Below are positions 18,027 through 29,253 of a DNA stretch of 64,000 nucleotides, piece after piece. Every line of letters starts with the position of its first letter. Positions within the stretch are counted from its first letter, which is position 1. The stretch comes from CAVQLX01 sp963811605 (GTDB lineage Bacteria; Desulfobacterota; Binatia; DP-6), in the NCBI GenBank assembly GCA_963811605.1, contig CAWESA010000002.1:248001-312000 (forward strand), in the 5' to 3' direction. The translations under genes were made by a program, and so were the position numbers. A model generated the notes under the pieces. That model saw only the letters and a program-made list of their open reading frames with translations, was not told the DNA's origin and searched no databases.

Positions 18027-18983
18027 CTAGTGGAGGACGTCCTTGTCGCCCGAGGCGCGCTTGAGCTTGGCGCGCTGGAGCTCGAGGTGCTCCTTCAGCT
18101 CCTGCTGGGCCTTGCGGATGTCGCCTTCGTACTTGAGGACGACGGAGAGGGTGTCCTGTACCAGCTCGTCCTCGAGCGTATCGATATTGAGCAGGGTCAG
18201 GGCCTTCGCCCAGTCGAGCGTCTCGCTGATGCTCGGCACCTTCTTGAGATCGAGCTTGCGGATGCGCTGGATGACCGAGACGACTTCCCCCGCCAGCCGC
18301 TCGCCCACCCCCGGGACCTTGAGCTTCACGATCTCCAGCTCCTGGCCCTTGTCGGGGAAGTCGACGTACAGGTGGAGGCATCGGCGCTTGAGCGCATCCG
18401 ACATCTCGCGTGCGTTGTTGCTGGTGAGGACGACGATCGGCCGGTGCTTCGCCTTGAGCGTGCCCAGCTCCGGGACGCTCACCTGGAAGTCGGACAGCAC
18501 CTCGAGCAGGAAGGCCTCGAACTCGGTGTCGGACTTGTCGATCTCGTCGATCAGGAGGACGCACGGATCGGGCGAGGTGATGGCCCGCAGCAGCGGTCGC
18601 GGCAGCAGGAACTGGTCGCTGAAGAAGACGTCGTCCTCGCTCGCGATACGGGCGACGGCGTCGCGCAATGTCGGCGCTTCCCCCACCACCTCGCCGATCT
18701 TCTCGCGCAGGATCTGGGTGTAGAGCAGCTGCTTGGCGTACTCCCACTCGTAGAGCGCCTTGGCCTCATCCAGCCCCTCGTAGCATTGGAGCCGGATGAG
18801 CTCGCGTTCCAGGGCAGAGGCCACCACCTTGGCGAGCTCCGTCTTCCCCACCCCGGCCGGCCCCTCGACGAGGATGGGCTTTTCCAGGCGGCTGGCCAGA
18901 TAGACTACGGTGCCGATGGTCCGGTTCGCGATGTAGCGCTGCGTTGCGAGCCGCCCGATGACGTCGTCGATGCTGTCGAACAT
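18027..18983 (-). CDS. MoxR-family AAA+ ATPase
   Basis: A 318-residue MoxR-type AAA+ ATPase. Walker A is GPAGVGKTE (about 41-49), Walker B is LLIDEIDK (about 143-150), sensor 1 is VVLTSNNAREM, and the arginine-finger region is ALKRRCLHLYVDFP. These chaperone-like ATPases pair with VWA proteins, as the next gene confirms. The C-terminal lid includes an acidic/basic helical tail (about 290-318) ending in GDKDVLH. Start ATG 18983. The sequence is closest in style to the CoxD-like subgroup, by eye only. Confidence 0.93.
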   Translation of the reverse strand: MFDSIDDVIGRLATQRYIANRTIGTVVYLASRLEKPILVEGPAGVGKTELAKVVASALERELIRLQCYEGLDEAKALYEWEYAKQLLYTQILREKIGEVVGEAPTLRDAVARIASEDDVFFSDQFLLPRPLLRAITSPDPCVLLIDEIDKSDTEFEAFLLEVLSDFQVSVPELGTLKAKHRPIVVLTSNNAREMSDALKRRCLHLYVDFPDKGQELEIVKLKVPGVGERLAGEVVSVIQRIRKLDLKKVPSISETLDWAKALTLLNIDTLEDELVQDTLSVVLKYEGDIRKAQQELKEHLELQRAKLKRASGDKDVLH

Positions 18984-19052
18984 CGTTGCGCGCGGACGCT
19001 AACACACGGTCCATAGTGACGCCAACCACGGAGGCTCCACGTGCGTGCGGCG

Positions 19053-19838
19053 TCACGCGCGCAGCTGTGCGCGCAGCTCCGCGAGGCGTGCCGGCGTACC
19101 GGCGACCACGTCGCCGGGCGCGCGGCGGCCGTCCAGCAGCTCGGCGAGGACGAGAGGACGCCCGTCGAGCAGCTCGAATCCGGCGCCCACGGCCGTCAGC
19201 GCGGGGGCGATCCCGGCCACGTCCCAGATGCGAACGTCGCCCAGGAGCGCGGCGCGGGCCGCCCCGCGTGCCACCAGCGCCGCGTGGTACGCGGCCGATC
19301 CGAGCGACCGCACCTTCCCGATTGCGGCCAGGCGGTGGTCCCGATGCGCCTTCGAGTGGGTAGCCACGAACGGGTCACCCGCGACGGCACGTTCCTCGAG
19401 TCGCGGCAGGCGGACGCCGTTCCACCATGCCCCCTGCTCATCGGCCGCGTAGGTCTCCGCCCCGCACGGGACGTGGACGACACCGGCGATCGCCGAACCG
19501 GCCGACAGCAGGCCGATGCTGATGCACCAGGTGGGCAGCCCGGCGACGAAGGCGGACGTGCCGTCGATGGGATCGATCACGTAGCAGCGGTCGTTCCGCC
19601 CGGTTCGCATCGCGCCCTCTTCTCCGACGATGCCCGCGCCCGGATCCGCCTCCGTCAGCGCCGCCATCACGTAGGCCTCGACCGCACGGTCCGCCGACGT
19701 GACCAGCGTGCGATCCGCCTTGCGCTCGGGCGTCACGCGCCGGAAGTGGCCGAGCGCGATCTCGCCCGCGCGCACCGCGATCGCCTCCAGCGCGGCGCGC
19801 GTCCCGGCGGGAGCTGCCGGCGGCGCGGTGGCCGTCAC
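19053..19838 (-). CDS. Inositol monophosphatase-family phosphatase
   Basis: A 261-residue, magnesium-dependent phosphatase of the FIG superfamily. Metal ligands are in place: GEEGA (Glu), DPIDGTSAF (two Asp), and WDVAGIAP (Asp), plus the first motif VTSADRAVE. Substrates in the family include inositol phosphate, histidinol phosphate, PAP and fructose bisphosphate; the sequence alone does not choose between them. Start GTG 19838 overlaps the stop of the LolA-like gene (GTGA), implying coupled translation. It is the last gene of this pair. Confidence 0.88.
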   Translation of the reverse strand: MTATAPPAAPAGTRAALEAIAVRAGEIALGHFRRVTPERKADRTLVTSADRAVEAYVMAALTEADPGAGIVGEEGAMRTGRNDRCYVIDPIDGTSAFVAGLPTWCISIGLLSAGSAIAGVVHVPCGAETYAADEQGAWWNGVRLPRLEERAVAGDPFVATHSKAHRDHRLAAIGKVRSLGSAAYHAALVARGAARAALLGDVRIWDVAGIAPALTAVGAGFELLDGRPLVLAELLDGRRAPGDVVAGTPARLAELRAQLRA

Positions 19839-20641
19839 CGCTCGCCCCGCTCCAGGGCGCGCTGCGTGAAGAGGTCGGCCTCGAGGCCGAGGTCGAACGC
19901 CGCATCCGACGAGGCGATCACGGTCTTCGACCCCTTGGCCGGCGTCTCCACCTCGATCGAGCCGGCGACCGGGATGGTGCCGACGTCGTGCAGATCGCGC
20001 TGGACGATGCGTTTGATCGGCTCCTCGCCGTCGCCGAAGAACTCGAGCCGGCGCGGCATCAGGTCGTCGCGGCCGAGCCAGACCACGATCTTGCGGTAGC
20101 CGATGTCCTCGCGCTGCGGCAGCAGCTCGATGACGTAGGTCGCGACACCGTCGAGGGTCTCCTCGCCGCGCAGGCTCGAGCGCGCGTCCTCCTCGCTCCA
20201 CGCGCTCATCTCCTGGATGATGTCGAGGTCCTGATAGCTCAGGTCCGTGCCGACGAAGCTCTCGGTCCTGCTGCGCGGACTGATCTGGCGGACGCGCGCC
20301 AGCTCGGGCAGGTAGAGCCACTGCTCGGCCGCCCTGCCCTTGTGCGTGAGGGCCAGGAACCCCACCCCTTTCACCTCGGCGGGGCTCTCGAAGAACACGA
20401 TGGTCTGCCGCTCGTCCCCCGGCAGCCGGCGCTCGTACAGGCGCAGCGTCCGCATGCGCTCGCCACCGCGCGCATCGCGAATCGTCATGGCGAGGCGCTC
20501 CTGGCGATCGCTCCACTTGCGAGTCGTGTCGTCGAGGGCCTTGCGGCGATCGAGAATCTGGCGCGCCGTCTCCGCCGCGTGCGCCGCCGACGCGACGGCG
20601 AGGGTCAGGAGCGTCGCACCCAGGAGACGGCGTGTGCTCAT
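19835..20641 (-). CDS. LolA-like outer membrane lipoprotein-sorting protein
   Basis: A 268-residue exported protein with a signal peptide (1-22, ending AAHAA). The mature part has the blocks of the outer-membrane lipoprotein-sorting (LolA/LppX-like) family that often accompanies RND-type exporters: ILDRRKALDD, RTLRLYERRL, FFESPAEVKGVGFL, QWLYLPELARVRQIS, FVGTDLSYQDLD and RKIVVWLGRDDLMPRR. It probably carries a lipid or lipoprotein across the periplasm. No RND transporter is adjacent in this window, which is unusual. Start ATG 20641 follows GGGGGAGGG. It overlaps the next gene by 4 nt. Confidence 0.85.
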   Translation of the reverse strand: MSTRRLLGATLLTLAVASAAHAAETARQILDRRKALDDTTRKWSDRQERLAMTIRDARGGERMRTLRLYERRLPGDERQTIVFFESPAEVKGVGFLALTHKGRAAEQWLYLPELARVRQISPRSRTESFVGTDLSYQDLDIIQEMSAWSEEDARSSLRGEETLDGVATYVIELLPQREDIGYRKIVVWLGRDDLMPRRLEFFGDGEEPIKRIVQRDLHDVGTIPVAGSIEVETPAKGSKTVIASSDAAFDLGLEADLFTQRALERGER

Positions 20642-20693
20642 GCGCGCCCACCCTCCCCCAGGTGAATGCCGTCCCGCAAGCGCGCTCGCCGGA

Positions 20694-21275
20694 TCACCCG
20701 CCGGATGTGCTGGCCTGGCGCTGCAGCCAGAGCAAACCGCGCGCCATGTACTGGACTCCCGCGATCGCCGTGATCAGCCCCGTCACCAGGAACAGCCCGG
20801 TCTCGAGCATGGGCGGCACCGCGTCCGGGTACACCAGGGACACCAGCACCAGGGTGACGGCGCTGATCTGGAGGAACGTGCTCAGCTTCCCGGCCACCGA
20901 CGGGCGCACCTCCATGGCGTGCTGGGTCATGGTGAAGAGCAGGAAGTACCCCACCACCAGCATGACGTCGCGCGACAGGACGATCACCGTGAGCCAGCGC
21001 GGAACCTCCTCAAGGAAGGCGAGCGTGACGAACGCCGACATGAGCAGCAGCTTGTCGGCCGCCGGATCGAGATAGGCCCCCAGCGTCGTCTTGGTGTGCG
21101 TGAGGCGCGCGATCGCGCCGTCGAGCGCGTCCGTCACGCCCGCGGCGACGAACACCGCGAGGGCCTCCCGGTAGCGAAAGTCGGTGAGCAGGATGAGGAA
21201 GATCGGGATGGCGACCAGGCGCAGCAGCGTGAGCGCGTTGGGGACGTTGAGGACGCCGAGCACCCTACCCTCCAC
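20694..21275 (-). CDS. pgsA: CDP-diacylglycerol-glycerol-3-phosphate 3-phosphatidyltransferase
   Basis: An integral membrane enzyme making phosphatidylglycerol phosphate. About 193 residues with several membrane helices. The CDP-alcohol phosphotransferase motif is intact (D-x2-D-G-x2-A-R-x8-G-x3-D-x3-D): TDALDGAIARLTHTKTTLG then AYLDPAADK (about 47-75). The N-terminal VPNALTLLRLVAIP is typical of PgsA. I used GTG 21275; GTG 21263 sits 4 nt behind GGAGGG and may be the true start. Its start region overlaps the end of hflX by up to 11 nt. Confidence 0.93.
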   Translation of the reverse strand: MEGRVLGVLNVPNALTLLRLVAIPIFLILLTDFRYREALAVFVAAGVTDALDGAIARLTHTKTTLGAYLDPAADKLLLMSAFVTLAFLEEVPRWLTVIVLSRDVMLVVGYFLLFTMTQHAMEVRPSVAGKLSTFLQISAVTLVLVSLVYPDAVPPMLETGLFLVTGLITAIAGVQYMARGLLWLQRQASTSGG

Positions 21276-22541
21276 GCGTGGCGCCCGGGAACTCCTTGTG
21301 CAGGCGTCCCGCGACCTTCGGCGGCACCAGCGCCGTCACCGTCACCAGCCCGTCGCTGTAGTATTCCTCGATCACCCGGCCCGTGCGCCGCAGCCACGCG
21401 ATCACGTCTCCGCGGCTGGACGGCAGCTCGCAACGCACGCGCGAGAGGCCGGCGTCGAGCGCACGCTCGATGCGGGCCAGCAGCGCCGGGAGCCCGGTGC
21501 CGTCGCGCGCCGAGATCCGCACGGCCTCTCGCCCGGCCGCGGGCTTCCGTCCGGATGGCAGCAGGTCGATCTTGTTCATGACCTTGATCACCGGGACGTC
21601 GGCCGCGCCGATCTCCGCCAGCACCTCCTCGGTGACTCGTACCTGCTCCGGCCAGCCGGCATGCGACACGTCGATCACGTGCAGCAGGAGGTCCGACGTC
21701 CGCACCTGCTCGAGGGTGCTCTTGAACGCCTCGACCAGCTGGTGTGGCAGCTTGTGGATGAAGCCGACGGTGTCCCCCAGCAGCACCGTCAGGCCCTGCG
21801 GCAGGCGGAGCCGGCGCACGGTGGGATCGAGCGTGGCGAAGAGCCGGTCCTCCACCAGCACGCCCGCGCGCGTGAGCGCGTTCATCAGCGTGGACTTGCC
21901 GGCGTTCGTGTAGCCGACGAGTGCGATCGTGGGCGTCGGCGTCGCGCGCCGTTCGTCGCGGTGCAGATCGCGCGTCCGCTCGACGGCTCCGAGGCGACGG
22001 CGGAGGTGCGCGATGCGCTCGCGCACCCGGCGGCGGTCGACCTCGAGCTGCGTCTCACCGGGCCCGCGAGTGCCCACGCCGCCGCCGCGCTGACGCGACA
22101 GGTGCGTCCACTGCCGGGTGAGACGGGGCAGCAGGTACTGGAGCTGTGCCAGCTCGACCTGCAGCTTGCCGTCGAGGCTGCGGGCGCGCTGCGCGAAGAT
22201 GTCGAGGATGAGCGCGCTGCGGTCGATCACCTTGACGCCGAACCGCTTCTCGAGATTGCGCTGCTGCGCCGGAGTGAGCGGATCGTCGAAGACGACGACG
22301 TCGGCGCGCTCGGCCTCGATGAGCCGCTGCACCTCCTCGACCTTGCCGCTGCCGACGAACGTGGCCGGGTGGATCCGCCGCAACGCCTGGGTCGATTGCG
22401 CGACGGTGACCAGACCGGCGGTGTCGGCGAGTTGCTCGAGCTCGACCAGCGACTCCGCCACCGGCATGCGGGCGTGCGGCAGGTCGGCGCCCACCAGGAT
22501 GGCGCGCTCGGGCGCGGCGGAGGTGGCGTCGGGGACGTCCG

Positions 22542-22545
<4 letters not shown>
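21265..22545 (-). CDS. hflX: Ribosome-associated GTPase HflX
   Basis: A 426-residue GTPase that splits or rescues stalled 70S ribosomes. The N-terminal HflX domain includes ATFVGSGKVEEV, VVFDDPLTPAQQRNLE, VIDRSALILDIFAQRA and GPGETQLEVDRRR. The G domain (about 205-370) has G1 GYTNAGKST, G3 DTVGFI and G4 NKID. I chose TTG 22545 because it overlaps the dnaE stop (TTGA) and puts the domain at its usual distance from the N-terminus; no ATG or GTG lies in a better place. Translational coupling with dnaE is likely. Confidence 0.94.
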
Positions 22546-26045
<3,500 letters not shown>

Positions 26046-26145
26046 CGCTACCCGAGCCCCTCCTCCCGTCCTCCGGTGCGGGGTCGCACGGTAGCGTGCG
26101 CACCGCGGGACGGTCAACTCGGCGTCGCGACGGCGTCGACGCGGC

Positions 26146-26763
26146 TCACTCGACGCAGCGCACGCTCGAGCCCTTCGCCGTGCAGGTCGCCTGGCCGACG
26201 AAGCCGTCGCAAGCGTTCGCCGGGGCGCCGTCGTAGAGGGTCACGCGCACCGGACCGACGACGGCGGGGATCGACGTCTTCTTCGCCTGCACCTTCACGT
26301 CCGCGGCGCCGGTCCAGCGTGCGGTGAGCTTCTGCAATCCGTGGGCGGAGCCGGCAACACAGTCGGGCGGAAGCGCGTTCGAGCGGTTCACGTAGCCGTT
26401 CCGCACCCAGCCGTCGCGCGGGCCGCAGCCGTGCTGAGACGCCGTGACGTCGTCCGGCAGCGTGACGTCGAACAAGGTGGCGCCGCCGGCGCCCTCGTCG
26501 GTCACGAGCACTCGAAGCGGGTCATGGACGCCGCCGGTGACGTTGCCGGGTACGAGGAGGCGCAGCTTGAGCTTCTGGGTTCCGGCCGCGCCCCCGTTGC
26601 CCCCGAAGACGGCCTGCCTGACCGCGAGTGCGGCCGGGCACTCGCCCTGATAGCTCGCTGCGCCGAGGCGAATGCCGATGCTGCCCGAGTCGGACTCGAC
26701 GTCCAGCGCGCCGAAGCTGGTGGCGAACGTCGCGCCGCCGTCGAGGCTCACGGCAGGCGTCAC
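26146..26763 (-). CDS. Secreted beta-rich protein, main part, frame broken from its signal peptide
   Basis: The 205-residue open frame (GTG 26763 to 26146) encodes a beta-rich domain. It begins inside the protein: the frame stays open upstream (DPLSATGPIVLELRYDD) and a signal peptide lies just upstream in another frame (26840-26921), so one base appears lost or gained near 26826-26845. The second half resembles the C-terminal domain of the disintegrin-like repeat protein at 58370: DP..VxVTD..G..L.DVTLP, G..K...... A...VKVQAKK.... V.VTLYD...ANACDG and a final Cys pair. Role unknown. The break could be a real mutation or a sequence error. Confidence 0.65.
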   Translation of the reverse strand: MTPAVSLDGGATFATSFGALDVESDSGSIGIRLGAASYQGECPAALAVRQAVFGGNGGAAGTQKLKLRLLVPGNVTGGVHDPLRVLVTDEGAGGATLFDVTLPDDVTASQHGCGPRDGWVRNGYVNRSNALPPDCVAGSAHGLQKLTARWTGAADVKVQAKKTSIPAVVGPVRVTLYDGAPANACDGFVGQATCTAKGSSVRCVE

Positions 26764-26839
26764 CTGCCGGGCCGTGTCGTCGTAGCGCAGCTCGAGGACG
26801 ATCGGCCCCGTGGCCGAGAGCGGGTCCAGCGCGGCTGGT

Positions 26840-26921
26840 AGTCGAATGTCTCGACGCCGGACGCGGCGGTGGACACCGCAAGCAATCCCCCTAGTGCACT
26901 CGCGAGCCAGGACGTTCGCAT
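26840..26921 (-). pseudogene. Signal-peptide fragment of the frameshifted secreted protein
   Basis: ATG 26921 opens MRTSWLASALGGLLAVSTAAS, a clear signal peptide, then VETFDYQ. The frame runs on into low-complexity Arg/Ser sequence, while the adjacent frame carries the continuing protein. Joining the two at about 26835 gives a secreted protein of about 258 residues. Confidence 0.6.
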
Positions 26922-27028
26922 GCTGGTCCCCCCGGTGGCGGCGAGTAGCACGCGGCGGCCGCCACCGGCAAGGAGCTCGAGCAGCGGCGGCGGGGCCACG
27001 CCCGGAGGACGCGACCCCGCCGGTGCCG

Positions 27029-27535
27029 TCAGACCTGCAGCGTGCCGGTCCGGATCAGGTAGGCGAGCCGGGCGCGCTGCTCGGGATCGAGCAAGGCGTG
27101 CAGCTCGCCCAGGGCCGTGGTGACGGCGTCGCGCAGGCGCTCCGCGGCGCGCACCCGCACCGCCGCCGCGTTCGCCGCCGTCTGGGCGTCGTAGGTCGTG
27201 GCCGCGACCGCGTCGGCCAGGCCGGCCATGGCCCGCCGCGCATCGACCTCGGCCTGGGCGCGCTCGGTCTTGAGCGCGTTCAGGATGCGGGCGAGCTCGC
27301 CGACCTGGTGCTCGTCGAGCCCGAGCTTGAAGGCGAGAAAGCGCAACGGACGCCGGACGCCGAAGGCGCCGGCGCCGAGGTCGCCGCCGTCACCGTGCGC
27401 CGCCTGCCGTTCTTCCCAGCGACCGCGCGGCGGCCGCTCCCAGCGGCTCCAGCCGGAGCTGCCGCAGCCGGCGTGGGGACGGCGATCGTCTTCGCACCGG
27501 CGGTGCATCCACCAGTGCATCGTGCCTGGGTACAT
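27029..27535 (-). CDS. Spy/CpxP-like helical protein with metal-ligand-rich N-terminus
   Basis: A 168-residue protein. The N-terminal 20 residues (MYPGTMHWWMHRRC) are rich in Met, His, Trp and Cys, which could bind metal. A Gly/Arg-rich linker follows. The C-terminal 110 residues are helical and match the Spy/CpxP/heavy-metal-sensor pattern: LGLDEHQVGELARILNALKTERAQAE, then ALLDPEQRARLAYLI (the LTPEQ-type motif). Those relatives are periplasmic chaperones or metal sensors, but no signal peptide is visible here. Start ATG 27535 follows GAGAGGAGG. Function uncertain. Confidence 0.7.
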   Translation of the reverse strand: MYPGTMHWWMHRRCEDDRRPHAGCGSSGWSRWERPPRGRWEERQAAHGDGGDLGAGAFGVRRPLRFLAFKLGLDEHQVGELARILNALKTERAQAEVDARRAMAGLADAVAATTYDAQTAANAAAVRVRAAERLRDAVTTALGELHALLDPEQRARLAYLIRTGTLQV

Positions 27536-27714
27536 CGTGTTCCTCCTCTCGCGGGGGCGTGTCGCTCCCGGCGGGGCTTCGTGCGTGGGCACCGTGCCTC
27601 ACGCAGCGCCGAGGGTAGCGCGTCGCGCGTACGAGTCAACGGGCGGCCTCGTGGCGGCCCGGCGATCGCGCTTCAACGCGACGTGTGTTGGCCCCGCTCC
27701 CCGGTTCCGGGCGG

Positions 27715-29253
27715 TCACTCCCACTCGATCGTGGCGGGCGGCTTGGACGAGATGTCGTACACGACCCGGTTGACCCCGCGCACCTCGTTGATGATGCGTG
27801 TCGACAGACGGGCCAGCAGGTCCTCCGGCAAGCGGGCCCAGTCCGCCGTCATGCCGTCGGTCGAGCGCACCGCGCGCACCGCGATCACGTTCTCGTAGGT
27901 CCGCTCGTCGCCCATCACGCCCACCGTGCGGACGGGCAGCAGCACCGCGAACGACTGCCACAGGCTCTCCGTGAGCTCGGCGCGCGCGATCTCCTGCTGG
28001 ACCACCGTATCGGCCGCGCGCAAGATCGCGAGGCGCTCCTCGTCGACCGGGCCGAGGATGCGCACCGCCAGCCCGGGGCCGGGGAACGGCTGGCGCTGCA
28101 CGATCTCCTGGGGCACCCCGAGCACGCGGCCCAGCGTGCGTACCTCGTCCTTGAACAGCTCGCGCAACGGCTCGAGCAGCTCGAGCTTCATGCGTTCGGG
28201 CAGCCCCCCCACGTTGTGATGGCTCTTGATGGTGGCCGAGGGTCCGCGCACCGAGATGGACTCGATGACGTCGGGGTAGAGGGTGCCCTGGGCAAGGAAG
28301 ATGGCGTCCGGATAGCGCGCCGACTCCTCCTCGAAGACCTCGATGAAGGTGACGCCGATGATCCGCCGCTTGCGCTCCGGGTCCTCGACCCCGGCCAGGT
28401 TCTTCACGAACCGCGGCCCGGCGTCGGCGCGGCGCACCTCGAGCGCCATGCGCTCGCGAAACAGCGCCATGACGTCGTCCGCCTCGCCCTCGCGCAGGAG
28501 CCCGTTGTCGACGAAGATGCACGTCAGCTTGTCGCCGAGCGCCCGGTGGACGAGCGCCGCCACGACCGTCGAGTCGACGCCCCCGGACAGCGCGCACAGC
28601 ACCCGCTTGCCGGCCACCCGCTCGCGAATACGCGGGACCCAGGTATCGACGAAGTGCTCCATCGTCCAGTCGGGCCGTGCGCCGCAGACGCGCAGGACGA
28701 AGTTGCGCAGGATCTCGCGCCCGTCGACGCTGTGCGTGACCTCGGGATGGAACTGCAGCCCGTACACGGGACGCTCGCTGTGGCGGAACGCGGCGTAGGC
28801 GGAGTTGTCGCTGCTGGCGAGGATGTCGAGATCGGCGCCCAGCTTCGACACGCGGTCGCCGTGGCTCATCCACACGCGAGTGCTGCGCCCGCCGATCGAC
28901 AGCAGCGGGTCCATGCGGGTGATACGGACGTCGGCGGGTCCGAACTCCTTGTGGGCCGCCCGGTCGACCTCGCCGCCGAACGCGACGTTGAGGACGTTCA
29001 TGCCGTAGCACACGCCGAGCACGGGGGGCACGCCGGCGCGCAGGAGCTCGAGCACCTCGGGCCGCGGCATGGGCGCGTCGGCGTCGTAGACGCTCGACGG
29101 GCCGCCCGAGAGGATGATCCCCTCCGGGGCGAGGCGCCGGATCCCGTCGAGACCGATGTCGAAGGGATGGATCTCGCTGTACACGTGCAGCTCGCGAACA
29201 CGACGGGCGATCAGCTGGGTGTACTGCGAGCCGAAGTCGAGGATGAGGATCAC
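27715..29253 (-). CDS. guaA: GMP synthase (glutamine-hydrolysing)
   Basis: Converts XMP to GMP using glutamine and ATP, last step of GMP synthesis. 512 residues, full length. The glutaminase domain (about 1-190) has the nucleophile in LGVCYGMN and the His/Glu pair in LQFHPEVTH. The ATP pyrophosphatase domain has the PP-loop LSGGVDSTVVA. The dimerisation domain ends in the signature PPATIEWE. Start GTG 29253 shares one base with the guaB stop (TAGTG), so the genes form a tight guaB-guaA operon. Confidence 0.97.
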   Translation of the reverse strand: MILILDFGSQYTQLIARRVRELHVYSEIHPFDIGLDGIRRLAPEGIILSGGPSSVYDADAPMPRPEVLELLRAGVPPVLGVCYGMNVLNVAFGGEVDRAAHKEFGPADVRITRMDPLLSIGGRSTRVWMSHGDRVSKLGADLDILASSDNSAYAAFRHSERPVYGLQFHPEVTHSVDGREILRNFVLRVCGARPDWTMEHFVDTWVPRIRERVAGKRVLCALSGGVDSTVVAALVHRALGDKLTCIFVDNGLLREGEADDVMALFRERMALEVRRADAGPRFVKNLAGVEDPERKRRIIGVTFIEVFEEESARYPDAIFLAQGTLYPDVIESISVRGPSATIKSHHNVGGLPERMKLELLEPLRELFKDEVRTLGRVLGVPQEIVQRQPFPGPGLAVRILGPVDEERLAILRAADTVVQQEIARAELTESLWQSFAVLLPVRTVGVMGDERTYENVIAVRAVRSTDGMTADWARLPEDLLARLSTRIINEVRGVNRVVYDISSKPPATIEWE

